The notes under the pieces are model-generated. The model did no database searches. It saw only the letters and a program-made list of their open reading frames with translations, and was not told where the DNA came from. Position numbers and translations under genes: made by a program. Shown one piece after another: positions 18,159 to 26,541 of a stretch of DNA of 57,920 nt (position 1 is the stretch's first letter; each line of letters starts with the position of its first letter). Location of the stretch: contig NOXC01000022.1 of the NCBI GenBank assembly GCA_003265435.1, forward strand, positions 1-57,920, in the 5' to 3' direction. The DNA is from Cellvibrionaceae bacterium AOL6. Its GTDB lineage: Bacteria > Pseudomonadota > Gammaproteobacteria > Pseudomonadales > Cellvibrionaceae.

Positions 18159-21100
18159 ATGAAAACACTACAGCGAAACAGCCTTTCTCTGGCCGTCGTC
18201 GCAGCACTGGCTACAAGCGGTGCGTTAGCGGACGATACTGCGTCGGGCATTCGGGGTGTCATTCTCGGGCCTAATGGCGATGCCGTCAGCGATGCCACGA
18301 TCGAAATTGTCTATGAACCGACAGGTCGTACGACGACGCTTAAGACTAACGATAAAGGGAACTTCAACGCATCCGGCTTGCGTGTGGGTGGTCCTTACAG
18401 TGTTCGTATTGACACCGACTCCTATGAAGATGCTGAGCTGAACGATGTCTACCTGAAGCTGGGCGAGACACTTCGTCTGAATCACATGCTTGATGGAGCG
18501 CAACTCGAAGAGTTGTACGTGACGGCGCAGGCCACAAATTACAGCAACAACGGCAGCGAAAGTAATTTTGGCCCCGAGGCCATTGAAACCTCACCCACCG
18601 CCAACCGTGACCTGAAGGAAATTCTGCGCATGAATCCCTTGGTCAACATCGGTTCGGGTGGGGATGCACCCATGTCTATCGCGGGTATGAACCCTCGCTA
18701 CAACAGCTTCAGCGTGGACGGTGTGGCCCAGAACGATGACTTTGGTCTGAACTCGAATGGCTACCCTACGCAGCGCTCGCCCATTTCTCTTGAAGCCGTG
18801 GAACAGGTCAGCGTCAGCGCCACACCTTTTGGGGTGACCAATGGCCGGTTCTCTGGTGGACAAGTGAATGCTGTGACCAAGTCCGGTACCAATGATTTCA
18901 GTGGCTCGGTCTTCTACGAGTTCAGTAACGATTCTATGGCGGGCACGCCAGTGAACCCCGAAACCGGTGAAGACATTGAAGGCGCCGAGTTTGACGAAAC
19001 CACCTGGGGTGCAAGTCTAGGTGGTCCCATCATCAAGGACACTCTGTTTTTCTTTGCCAGTTACGAGACCTATGACTCCAGCTCCCCGGTAGAGTGGGGC
19101 CCCTCGGGTTCAGGCATCACCAATGAAACCTTCGCAACTGAAGATGCTTACAACGAAGTGGTACGCATCGCACAAAATGTGTATGGCGTGAGTGCAGGCG
19201 GCTACAATATTGCGCCGACCGAAAGCGACGACAAGATCCTCCTCAAACTGGATTGGAACATTAACGATGCACATCGTCTTGCCGCGACCTATCAGCACAC
19301 TGAAGGCAACGTGACGCGCAACCAGACCAGCTCTAACAGTGAGCTGCGACTGAGCTCACACTGGTACGACAAAGAAGAAACCCTCGAAACCTTCTCGGTG
19401 CATCTGTATTCAGACTGGACGGATAATTTCTCCACTGAAATAAAAATATCAGACAAATCCGTTGAAACCATCCAGGCACCTTCTGACAAGAGCTACGGTG
19501 ATATCACGGTTTACACCAGCGTGTTTAACGATCAACCGTCCAACCGTATTGCCTTTGGTCCAGACCAATATCGTCATGGCAACGAACTGGGCAACGACAC
19601 CTTCAACATTCGCTTCGTCGGTGAATATCTGTTGGGAGACCACGCCTTAACCTTCGGTTTTGATCACGACACGATTGATGTGTTCAACCTGTTCGCGCCG
19701 AACTCACTCGGACGTTGGGAATTCGATAGCCTTGAAGATTTTGAAAATCGCACGGCGTCCGAGTTCTACTATGATAATGCTTACTCGAATGTGGTTAATG
19801 ATGCGGCCGCGGAATTTACGTTTGGCAGCACGGCGTTGTTTATCGAAGACAGCTGGGCCATCACTCAAGATTTCGAGTTGACGGCGGGCTTGCGTTACGA
19901 GCGCATCAGTAATGGTGACTCTCCGGCGTACAACGCAAACTTCGAAGAGCGCTACGGTTTCTCCAACGCACAAAACCTGGATGGCGTGGACATTCTTCTG
20001 CCTCGCATCAGTTTTGTATGGGATGCGCTGGACAGCACACGCGTACGCGGTGGTATTGGTCGCTTCAGCGGTGGTCGTCCTAATGTGTGGCTCTCTAATG
20101 CCTACAGCAACGATGGTGTGACCTACACGACCTTTGATCGCGGCGCGGTGGATTCTGCGGACTACCTGACTAACGTCGATATCACCAATGTGCCAGACAG
20201 CGTTAAGGCGAACATGGTGGAAGGCGACGGTAACGTGAATGTCACTGACCCCAATTTCGAGCTGCCATCTGACTACCGAACCAACGTCGCGGTGGATTAC
20301 ACATTCGACTTGCCTGGCCTCGGTGATGGCTTTATCTGGACCAACGAATTCCTCTACATCGAGCGTGAGAACGATGTGCAATGGGTGGATTTGACGCGCC
20401 AGGAAGTTGGTGTGACCGCAGACGGTGGTCGTAAGATCTACGAGCCGATTGATAACCTGACCGGTGAAATCACGGATCGCTACGACCTGATGTTGACCAA
20501 CGCCGATGAAAGTGGTGATAGCAAAATCTTCAGCACGGCATTGAGCAAAGCGTGGGATAACGGCCTCAGTCTGAACGCATCCTACACGCATCAGGATATT
20601 ACCGAAGGCAACCCGGGTTTGAGCTCCACTGCGACCTCAAACATACCAGTATGTGCAAACCTTAAACCGCAACGAAGCCTTTGTGGGTCGAGCGGACTAC
20701 GAAACAGAGCATCGTTTTGTGATCAACCTAGCGTACAGCAAAGCGTTTTTCTCGCACTACGACACCAACATCAACCTCTTCTTCGAGCGTAAATCTGGCC
20801 AGCCTTACACGTGGACGATGGGTATGTTCCGCGACGGCGACTTCGGTGATCAGAGCAACTTCCAAGGGGCGGGCTACTATGTTCCCTATATTCCAACGGG
20901 TGCAGATGATCCGAACATGAATTATGTCGCTGATAACGCTTTAAGCTACGAGCAGATTGCCTCCTATGTGGAAGCCGCGGGGCTCGGAGGCTACGCCGGT
21001 GGCTACTCGCCGAAGAACACTGGCAGCCAGCCGTGGATATCGCGCATGGACCTGAGACTGGAGCAGGAAATTCCAGGCTTTGGCGATGGCCACACAGGTT

Positions 21101-21330
21101 CAATTTACGTGGATGTGAAAAACGTGTTGAACTTGCTTAACAATGAGTGGGGCCAGGTGCTCCAGAAAGAGTACAACAACCAGTCGGTGGTGGACTTCGG
21201 CGGCCTCGATGATCAGGGTCGCTACATCTACGAAGAGCCGTTTGGCGGCTTCGACGATCGCAACTGGGACGAGCACGTCATTGAAGACTCTATCTGGTCT
21301 TTGAAAGTGGGCGTTCGCTACACCTTCTAA
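18159..21330 (+). pseudogene. Oar-like TonB-dependent receptor, broken by a one-base frameshift
   Basis: GGGGGAAAC precedes the ATG. The product opens with a signal peptide ending GALA, a carboxypeptidase-regulatory-like domain (about 28-110), a plug with VDGVAQNDDFGLNSNGYP, and an Oar-type barrel. Frame one continues to about 20642 (TATSN) and then runs into unrelated sequence ending at 20792. The correct barrel sequence (YQYVQTLNRNEAFVGRADY) continues in the +1 frame from 20644 to the stop at 21330, ending in the aromatic residue of VRYTF. Removing one A near 20643 restores an intact protein of about 1056 residues. It is either a recent pseudogene or a sequencing error. It follows the S1/P1 nuclease gene by 43 bp. 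Confidence 0.9.
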
Positions 21331-21356
21331 AAAAGCAATTCGAAAGTAAGTACTTC

Positions 21357-21383
21357 AGCCCGGCATCCGCCGGGCTTTTTTTT
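21357..21383 (+). terminator. Rho-independent terminator after the Oar-like receptor
   Basis: A perfect AGCCCGGC/GCCGGGCT stem with loop ATCC is followed by a run of eight T. It lies 26 bp after the receptor stop codon, and a REP-like unit begins immediately behind it. Confidence 0.93.
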
Positions 21384-21414
21384 GCATACGTCGGGGTCAG
21401 ACCCCATCGTATGC
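21384..21414. repeat. REP-like single palindrome
   Basis: GCATACG and CGTATGC arms enclose GGGGTCAGACCCC, giving a 31-base near-perfect palindrome. It has the same core as the units at 1-39 and 7796-7853. It directly abuts the terminator and lies between convergent genes, a typical REP position. Confidence 0.8.
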
Positions 21415-21432
21415 GTTAATTTCGAAGTGTGC

Positions 21433-22317
21433 TTAGGCGGGTTTTAACGTCTTTTCGTAGAGCGCGAGTAGTCGCGACCAGGCGCGATCGGCCTGTTCCT
21501 TATCATAGACTCGAGAATCTGGAGGGCACCAGCCGTGTGCTGTGCCGTCGTAGACTTCGATTTCAGCCGCGAGTCCTGCGTCAGCGTAGGCCTTGGTCAG
21601 AACGGTTTTAGCTTCGGGCTGTTTTTCGTCATCGGCCTCTGCGATGGCATGCAAGGCAGCGGCTCGACTTTGCGCAATGGTGAGGTGGGGGCTATTGTCG
21701 GCGTCGCTGACAAGGCCTCCGGCATGGAAGGAGGCAATGGCGGCGATATCGTCGGGCATGGCCGCCGCGGCGTACATGACGAACGCGCCGCTCATGCAAT
21801 AGCCTTGTGCACCGAGCGGGCGGCGCGTATCCACGGCCTTTTGGGCTTTGAGGAAGCGCACGAAGGCGCTGGAGTCTGAAATGACCGCCTCTTGCGTTAA
21901 CTTCGCTCGCATTGGTCGGAGAATGGCAAAGGCGTCCGGGGAAGGGAACGTCACGCCTTCGGGCAGAGCTAAGCCCTTTAGATCCCGGTAGAACGGGTTG
22001 ACGACCAGTACCGCATAGCCGGCGGTCGCCAAACGTTGCCCCATTAATCGAAATGCAGGGCGAAGGCCTTTGATATCGGGCCACATAATGACCGCAGGGT
22101 GCTCACCGCTTGCGGGCGCAACAAAGTAGCAGTCCGCCTGGCCATCGGGCGTGTCGATCAAGACATCCTGATCGACGAGTGCGGACGTTTCGCCATGTGA
22201 GACACTTGAGCCAAAGGTCGCCATCAAGCCCGCCGCACCGAGCGCAAACTCGCGGCGACGCAGTGGGTTTTTGGTGAGATAAGCCTGTATCTCATGTTCG
22301 TAGTCTTCTTCGCACAT
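21433..22317 (-). CDS. Dienelactone-hydrolase-family alpha/beta hydrolase
   Basis: The 294-residue product has a short N-terminal tail with a twin-arginine-like RRREFALGAAGLMATFG (about residues 20-36) that may direct export, although the region preceding it is long for a signal. The hydrolase domain shows GYCMSGAF with the likely nucleophile Cys at about 174, an Asp later, and His in YDGTAHGWCPP, the Cys-Asp-His arrangement of dienelactone hydrolases. It likely hydrolyses an ester or lactone; the substrate is unknown. The start at 22317 is preferred because GGAG is nearby and a longer frame from 22380 adds an unrelated tail. No operon partner lies on its strand within 260 bp. Confidence 0.85.
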   Translation of the reverse strand: MCEEDYEHEIQAYLTKNPLRRREFALGAAGLMATFGSSVSHGETSALVDQDVLIDTPDGQADCYFVAPASGEHPAVIMWPDIKGLRPAFRLMGQRLATAGYAVLVVNPFYRDLKGLALPEGVTFPSPDAFAILRPMRAKLTQEAVISDSSAFVRFLKAQKAVDTRRPLGAQGYCMSGAFVMYAAAAMPDDIAAIASFHAGGLVSDADNSPHLTIAQSRAAALHAIAEADDEKQPEAKTVLTKAYADAGLAAEIEVYDGTAHGWCPPDSRVYDKEQADRAWSRLLALYEKTLKPA

Positions 22318-22578
22318 CCTGGTAGCTCCGGCAAAACGGGTAGTGAGCCTATTGGGCCAGAGTGTGACGATGCCGCACAATAGAATTTATCTATGAGGAT
22401 GTATTCGTTGATCGTTTTGAGCAACGCGTATACGAGGATTTAATTGGGCTAGTCATACATTTTGCTTTTCTATTAAGGCTTCGTTGTGACAATAGGGGAG
22501 CGGAATATGGGAGAGCTCGAGCGATGGTCTACACGAGTACCAAGCACACGATTAAGCGCGAAGCGCCGCTTGAGCGCA

Positions 22579-23079
22579 TCAATAAAAATAAATCCGAGTG
22601 ATGTAGTAGGGTGACACGGCTTCATGCTGCGCTTGCACCCAGATCGCTTCGATTTTACCTTCACTTGCGCCGAGTTCGGCCAGCGGTATTTCAACCAAGG
22701 ACCATTTCTTCATTTCAGGTCGAATGACATAATTTGATTCGATTGGCTGTCCATCTCGAATGAGCTTCACCGCGAGTGTTTGATTTCCTTCTAAGCCGCC
22801 ATTGATGAAAAAGCTCAGTATAGAAAATTCATCAATAAAAAAGTCGTGGTGAGCGAGCGCAAGTGCGGTCCAAGGCTCGCCTGAGACTTTAATTGGAAAG
22901 GCATTCCCCGCGGGCGATTCTAGAGTGACCTCCGCCCAGCTCCAGTTTTGCCAGCCATCTTTGAGGCCATCCTCGTAGACGACATAGACCGCTTTAGGGT
23001 CTTCGGCGGCATGGGCTGAGCCGACCGCGATGGTGAACATGAGCATGAACTGTGAAACGGCGTGTCGAAATCGAAGCAC
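22579..23079 (-). CDS. Small secreted carbohydrate-binding-like domain protein
   Basis: The 166-residue product starts with GTG, preceded by GGAGA at six bases. A signal peptide ends near GSAHA. The mature part is a single beta-sandwich-like domain opening with VYEDGLKDGWQNWSWAEV and containing PWTALALAHHDF and LSFFINGGLEGNQTLAVK. These phrases resemble the non-catalytic beta-sandwich domains attached to bacterial glycoside hydrolases and other secreted proteins, but here the domain stands alone. Binding of a polysaccharide or surface glycan is inferred, not shown. Its upstream region carries TTATTGT/ACAATAA arms (23092-23165) like those before the receptor gene at 7.4 kb. It lies 112 bp beyond the BetT gene. 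Confidence 0.65.
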   Translation of the reverse strand: MLRFRHAVSQFMLMFTIAVGSAHAAEDPKAVYVVYEDGLKDGWQNWSWAEVTLESPAGNAFPIKVSGEPWTALALAHHDFFIDEFSILSFFINGGLEGNQTLAVKLIRDGQPIESNYVIRPEMKKWSLVEIPLAELGASEGKIEAIWVQAQHEAVSPYYITRIYFY

Positions 23080-23191
23080 GGTGAGTCTCCATTATTGTTA
23101 TTGATTTGGCCTCTAAGGGGCCTGAGTAGGCTCAATTGTACTTCTTAAGTTTGATTTGACAATAAGTGTGGGTGCTCCGACCTCACTTACG

Positions 23192-25279
23192 CTACTTGGT
23201 CTCTGGCTCCTGATCATCTGTGGGCGTACTAAGCATGTCATCATGCTCTTCCATCCTCCAGGGAAGGCTGGAGGTGGAAACGTGTAGAAAGCGCAGGTGT
23301 TTTTCAAACTGGTCGAGAATATCGTTGATGATATCCTGCTGATCGAAGCCAAAGACATCGTAGGATTGGCCTCCGCGTCGAAGAAACACTTCCGCTCGAT
23401 AATAATTCGCAGCGCTATCTGGATTGGATTCGTCCAAAGCATAGGCGGGAAGGGGGTGCTCAATTAAGCGAATTTCGTAGACGAAATCCAGTTGTCCGTC
23501 GCCTACCACTTCGAGATAGACGCGTTCATTTTCGGCGTCAGTGTGCACGGTGGCTTGCCAATCGCGAGCTTGAAGCTCCCGTTCGACTCTGTGCATGCCT
23601 TTAGTGACTGTCGACGTCATAAAGACGAGCACTTGTGTTTTGCTTGGGAAGGTGACGAGACCTTCAAGTCGTTGGCGCCACAGGCCCGGCCCGGAGCTGC
23701 CTGAAAAGCGCTGGTGTACATCGTTGGAAAGACTGTTGACGTGATGGCCTTCGATAATCAGGGCTCTCCACATCCCAATCGCGGCGACGATCATGATCAC
23801 ACAAAAGGGTAATGCGCTCGTGATGGTCATGGTTTGTAGCGCGCCAAGCCCTCCTGCCAACAAGAGCGTTGCGGCTACGACACCTTCTATCGTCGCCCAG
23901 AACACGCGCTGCCATACGGGTGTTTCCATCACCCCACCTGAGGCCAGAGAATCTATCACGAGCGAGCCTGAGTCCGAGGACGTTACAAAAAACGTAACAA
24001 TCAGTACAACCGTGACGAACGATAATATTGAGGTGAGCGGCAGCACCTCATACAGTTTGAACAAGGCGATCGCATGATTCGCTTGCACCTCTCCGATAAG
24101 CGCGTGGTAGCCCTCATTCATAATTTCGTTTAACGCGGTATCACCGAAGACGGAAAACCAAAGAAAGGTAAACAGCGTGGGCACCACCATGACACCTAAT
24201 ACAAACTCTCGAATGGTTCGGCCGCGGCTGATTTTCGCAATAAACAGACCTACAAAAGGCGCCCAAGCAATCGTCCAACCGAAAATAAATAAGGTCCAAT
24301 TCCCTATCCAGTCACTGCGGGAGTACGCTTGCAAATTAAACGTGCGCTCAACGATATGATTCAGATAACTACCGGTATTCTGCAGGAAGGTCTCGAGAAT
24401 ATGAATCGTAGGCCCGACGACAAAAACGAATAACATCAGCGTGATGGCCAGCACCATGTTGACAATGGAGAGGCGCTTAACACCTTTATCCATCCCCGCG
24501 ACAACGGAAAAAATAGCCAGTGACGTGATCAGCGCGATCGCGATCACTTGGACGGTAGTGCTAATCGGTATGGAAGGCCAAAGATAGTGTAGGCCGGTAT
24601 TAATTTGGGTGACGGATAGACCGAGGGTAGTGGCGATTCCAAATAAGGTGCCCAATATCGCGAAGACATCCACGGCATGACCAATAGGGCCGTAGATTCG
24701 CTCTCCGATCAAGGGGTAAAGCGCTGAGCGTATCGACAGCGGCAAGCCATGCCGAAAGGCAAAATAGGCCAATACGAGACCGACCAGCCCGTAAATTGCC
24801 CAAATATGAAATCCCCAATGAAAGAAGGCGATTTGCATGGCCTGTTTTGCCGAACTAATGGTTTCGGCCGCACCTTCCGGAGGGGATGCGTAATGTAACA
24901 CCGGTTCGGCCACCCCGAAGAACAAAAGCGCAATACCGTAACCAGCGGAGAAAAGCATCGCGAACCAAGCGGGAAAGCTGTACTGCGGATCGGCATGATC
25001 TGGACCGAGCTTGATGTCCCCCCAGCGAGTAAACGCGATACCAAGTATAAATAACAGGAAAAACGCCACAGAGAGCATGTAAAACCAACCGAAGGTGTTG
25101 GTAATGTATGCCAACGTCGCCGAAAACAAGGTCGCTGCGCGCTCTGGTTGACTAATCGTACCGAGCACAAGGAGGGCAATGACAATCAATGCAGGTATAA
25201 AAACGGGGAGCAGTACCGTGCGGCCTAGCGGGCTTTTTTCAGTGGATGTAGAGGCCTTTTCAGAAACAGAGTCAGACAT
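23192..25279 (-). CDS. BetT-like BCCT-family choline/betaine transporter
   Basis: The 695-residue product has about twelve TM helices and BCCT signatures including FAMLFSAGYGIALLFFGVAEP-type helix 3/4 text, HWGFHIWAIYGLVGL and GWTIAWAPFVGLFIAKISRG. A long hydrophilic C-terminus of about 150 residues follows the last helix, as in BetT of Escherichia coli (677 residues), where this tail senses osmotic stress. It should import choline or a related betaine with sodium or protons in the inner membrane. No choline oxidation genes are adjacent. The start at 25279 lacks a strong Shine-Dalgarno but fits the family. Confidence 0.92.
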   Translation of the reverse strand: MSDSVSEKASTSTEKSPLGRTVLLPVFIPALIVIALLVLGTISQPERAATLFSATLAYITNTFGWFYMLSVAFFLLFILGIAFTRWGDIKLGPDHADPQYSFPAWFAMLFSAGYGIALLFFGVAEPVLHYASPPEGAAETISSAKQAMQIAFFHWGFHIWAIYGLVGLVLAYFAFRHGLPLSIRSALYPLIGERIYGPIGHAVDVFAILGTLFGIATTLGLSVTQINTGLHYLWPSIPISTTVQVIAIALITSLAIFSVVAGMDKGVKRLSIVNMVLAITLMLFVFVVGPTIHILETFLQNTGSYLNHIVERTFNLQAYSRSDWIGNWTLFIFGWTIAWAPFVGLFIAKISRGRTIREFVLGVMVVPTLFTFLWFSVFGDTALNEIMNEGYHALIGEVQANHAIALFKLYEVLPLTSILSFVTVVLIVTFFVTSSDSGSLVIDSLASGGVMETPVWQRVFWATIEGVVAATLLLAGGLGALQTMTITSALPFCVIMIVAAIGMWRALIIEGHHVNSLSNDVHQRFSGSSGPGLWRQRLEGLVTFPSKTQVLVFMTSTVTKGMHRVERELQARDWQATVHTDAENERVYLEVVGDGQLDFVYEIRLIEHPLPAYALDESNPDSAANYYRAEVFLRRGGQSYDVFGFDQQDIINDILDQFEKHLRFLHVSTSSLPWRMEEHDDMLSTPTDDQEPETK

Positions 25280-25678
25280 AATCGGGGCGTAGAGGCATAG
25301 AATTTGAGGATTCAGCCTAACATCTTGGCTAGCTCAAGTGTAGTTTGCGCGAAAAGGGTCGAGTACTGACAATGACCGCGCGCTACTTTCCCCGGTACGT
25401 CCTCGCTACATCATACTCGCTCCAACGACACCTGGGTGAAGTTATTCTTTGCGTTGACGCATTGCGTCGAGCAGCACTCATTCACTGTACATCGACGTGC
25501 TTGTCAGATTTACATCTCGTTTTTTTTATTTGAAACAATTACATCGCCTCGGTGTCGCAGCAGCGTAAATTGGCCCGATAACGGAGATTATGAAGATTTT
25601 CACGCCTGGCACTGCTGTTGCGTGGGTACGGGTGCTCGACTCAAAGAGCATAAAATTCATCGATCTGAGGAGTAAGTT
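25280..25678. other. Divergent intergenic region, BetT and CBS genes
   Basis: About 400 bp with no credible gene. Short frames (for example 25345-25533) have no ribosome-binding site or recognisable product. The region must carry divergent promoters for betT-like and CBS genes. Directly before the CBS gene is a strong GAGGAG ribosome-binding site. I see no repeat or hairpin of note. Confidence 0.5.
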
Positions 25679-26107
25679 ATGAATGTCAGAGATGTGATGA
25701 GCAACGAAATTGAAATACTGCCCTATCATGCCAGTCTGCGCGAGGCCGCCAGTCGAATGCAGGAATTAAATTGTGGTTTCCTGCCGGTGGCGAGTGAAGA
25801 AGGTAATCGCGTCACCGGTGTGATTACCGATCGAGATATCGTGGTGCGTGGCATCGCAAAGGGGCATACGATCGATGCCCCCGTACGAGAATCGATGAGC
25901 CGTAAACTGCACTATTGCTTTAGCGATGATTCGCTGAGTCAGGCAGCGGAGGTCATGCAGGACGAAAAAGTGTATCGATTGATTGTCTTGAACGATATGC
26001 AAAAGAAGCAATTCGTAGGTGTGATCACCTTGGGCGATATTTTAAGGCAGGGCGAGACAAGCCTTGCGGAAGCCGCGGCAGAGCAAATATCCATTAAGGC
26101 TGCGTAA
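25679..26107 (+). CDS. Tandem CBS-domain protein
   Basis: The 142-residue product is almost entirely two CBS motifs: MNVRDVMSNEIEILPYHASL opens the first, TGVITDRDIVVRGIAKG closes it, and the second runs from VRESMSRKLHYCF to FVGVITLGDILRQGE. Such stand-alone pairs bind adenine nucleotides and act as energy or stress sensors for partner proteins. GAGGAG stands six bases before the ATG. A rhodanese gene follows 42 bp downstream on the same strand and is probably co-transcribed. The target is unknown. Confidence 0.92.
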   Translation: MNVRDVMSNEIEILPYHASLREAASRMQELNCGFLPVASEEGNRVTGVITDRDIVVRGIAKGHTIDAPVRESMSRKLHYCFSDDSLSQAAEVMQDEKVYRLIVLNDMQKKQFVGVITLGDILRQGETSLAEAAAEQISIKAA

Positions 26108-26149
26108 ATTTACCTTTTAACTGAATTGAATCTTGGAAGGAGTTCAGTA

Positions 26150-26476
26150 ATGAAGACGATTACACGTGATGACGTTAAAAACATGAATGAAATGGAAGAC
26201 AAAGATTTCATTCTGGTAAATGTGTTGGACCCCGAAGCATTCAAGAAACAATATATCCGAACTTCAATTAATATCCCGGTCTCTGACGATAATTTTGTCG
26301 AGCGAGTTCGCTCTGTAAATGGCGGAAAAGATCGTGCCGTGATTGTCTACTGTGCGAGCGCAGAGTGCGATGCGTCCACTAAAGCCGCCGAAGCGCTCGA
26401 TGAGGCCGGCTTTGATGAAGTCTATGACTATGAAGGTGGAACCAAGGATTGGTTTGAGAAAAAATATGCCGCCTGA
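26150..26476 (+). CDS. Single-domain rhodanese
   Basis: The 108-residue product is one rhodanese domain. The active-site loop reads VYCASAECDAST, with the persulfide-forming Cys first in the CASAEC loop, and the fold closes with YDYEGGTKDWFEKKYA. It can carry sulfane sulfur in the cytoplasm; the acceptor is unknown. GGAAGGAG stands seven bases before the ATG at 26150, so the frame from 26126 is rejected. It follows the CBS gene closely, and a bidirectional hairpin lies 14 bp after its stop codon. Confidence 0.92.
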   Translation: MKTITRDDVKNMNEMEDKDFILVNVLDPEAFKKQYIRTSINIPVSDDNFVERVRSVNGGKDRAVIVYCASAECDASTKAAEALDEAGFDEVYDYEGGTKDWFEKKYAA

Positions 26477-26489
26477 GTGCTGTAGAGGT

Positions 26490-26516
26490 GTGAAGGCCGA
26501 TCAATTCGGCCTTCAC
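26490..26516. terminator. Bidirectional terminator hairpin
   Basis: A perfect eleven-base-pair stem, GTGAAGGCCGA and TCGGCCTTCAC with loop TCAAT, lies between the convergent rhodanese and receptor genes. There is no T-run, so termination may be weak or factor-dependent. The same loop occurs in the hairpin at 39724-39750. Confidence 0.65.
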
Positions 26517-26541
26517 TGTCTCGAGCTGCGTTAGCGATAGG

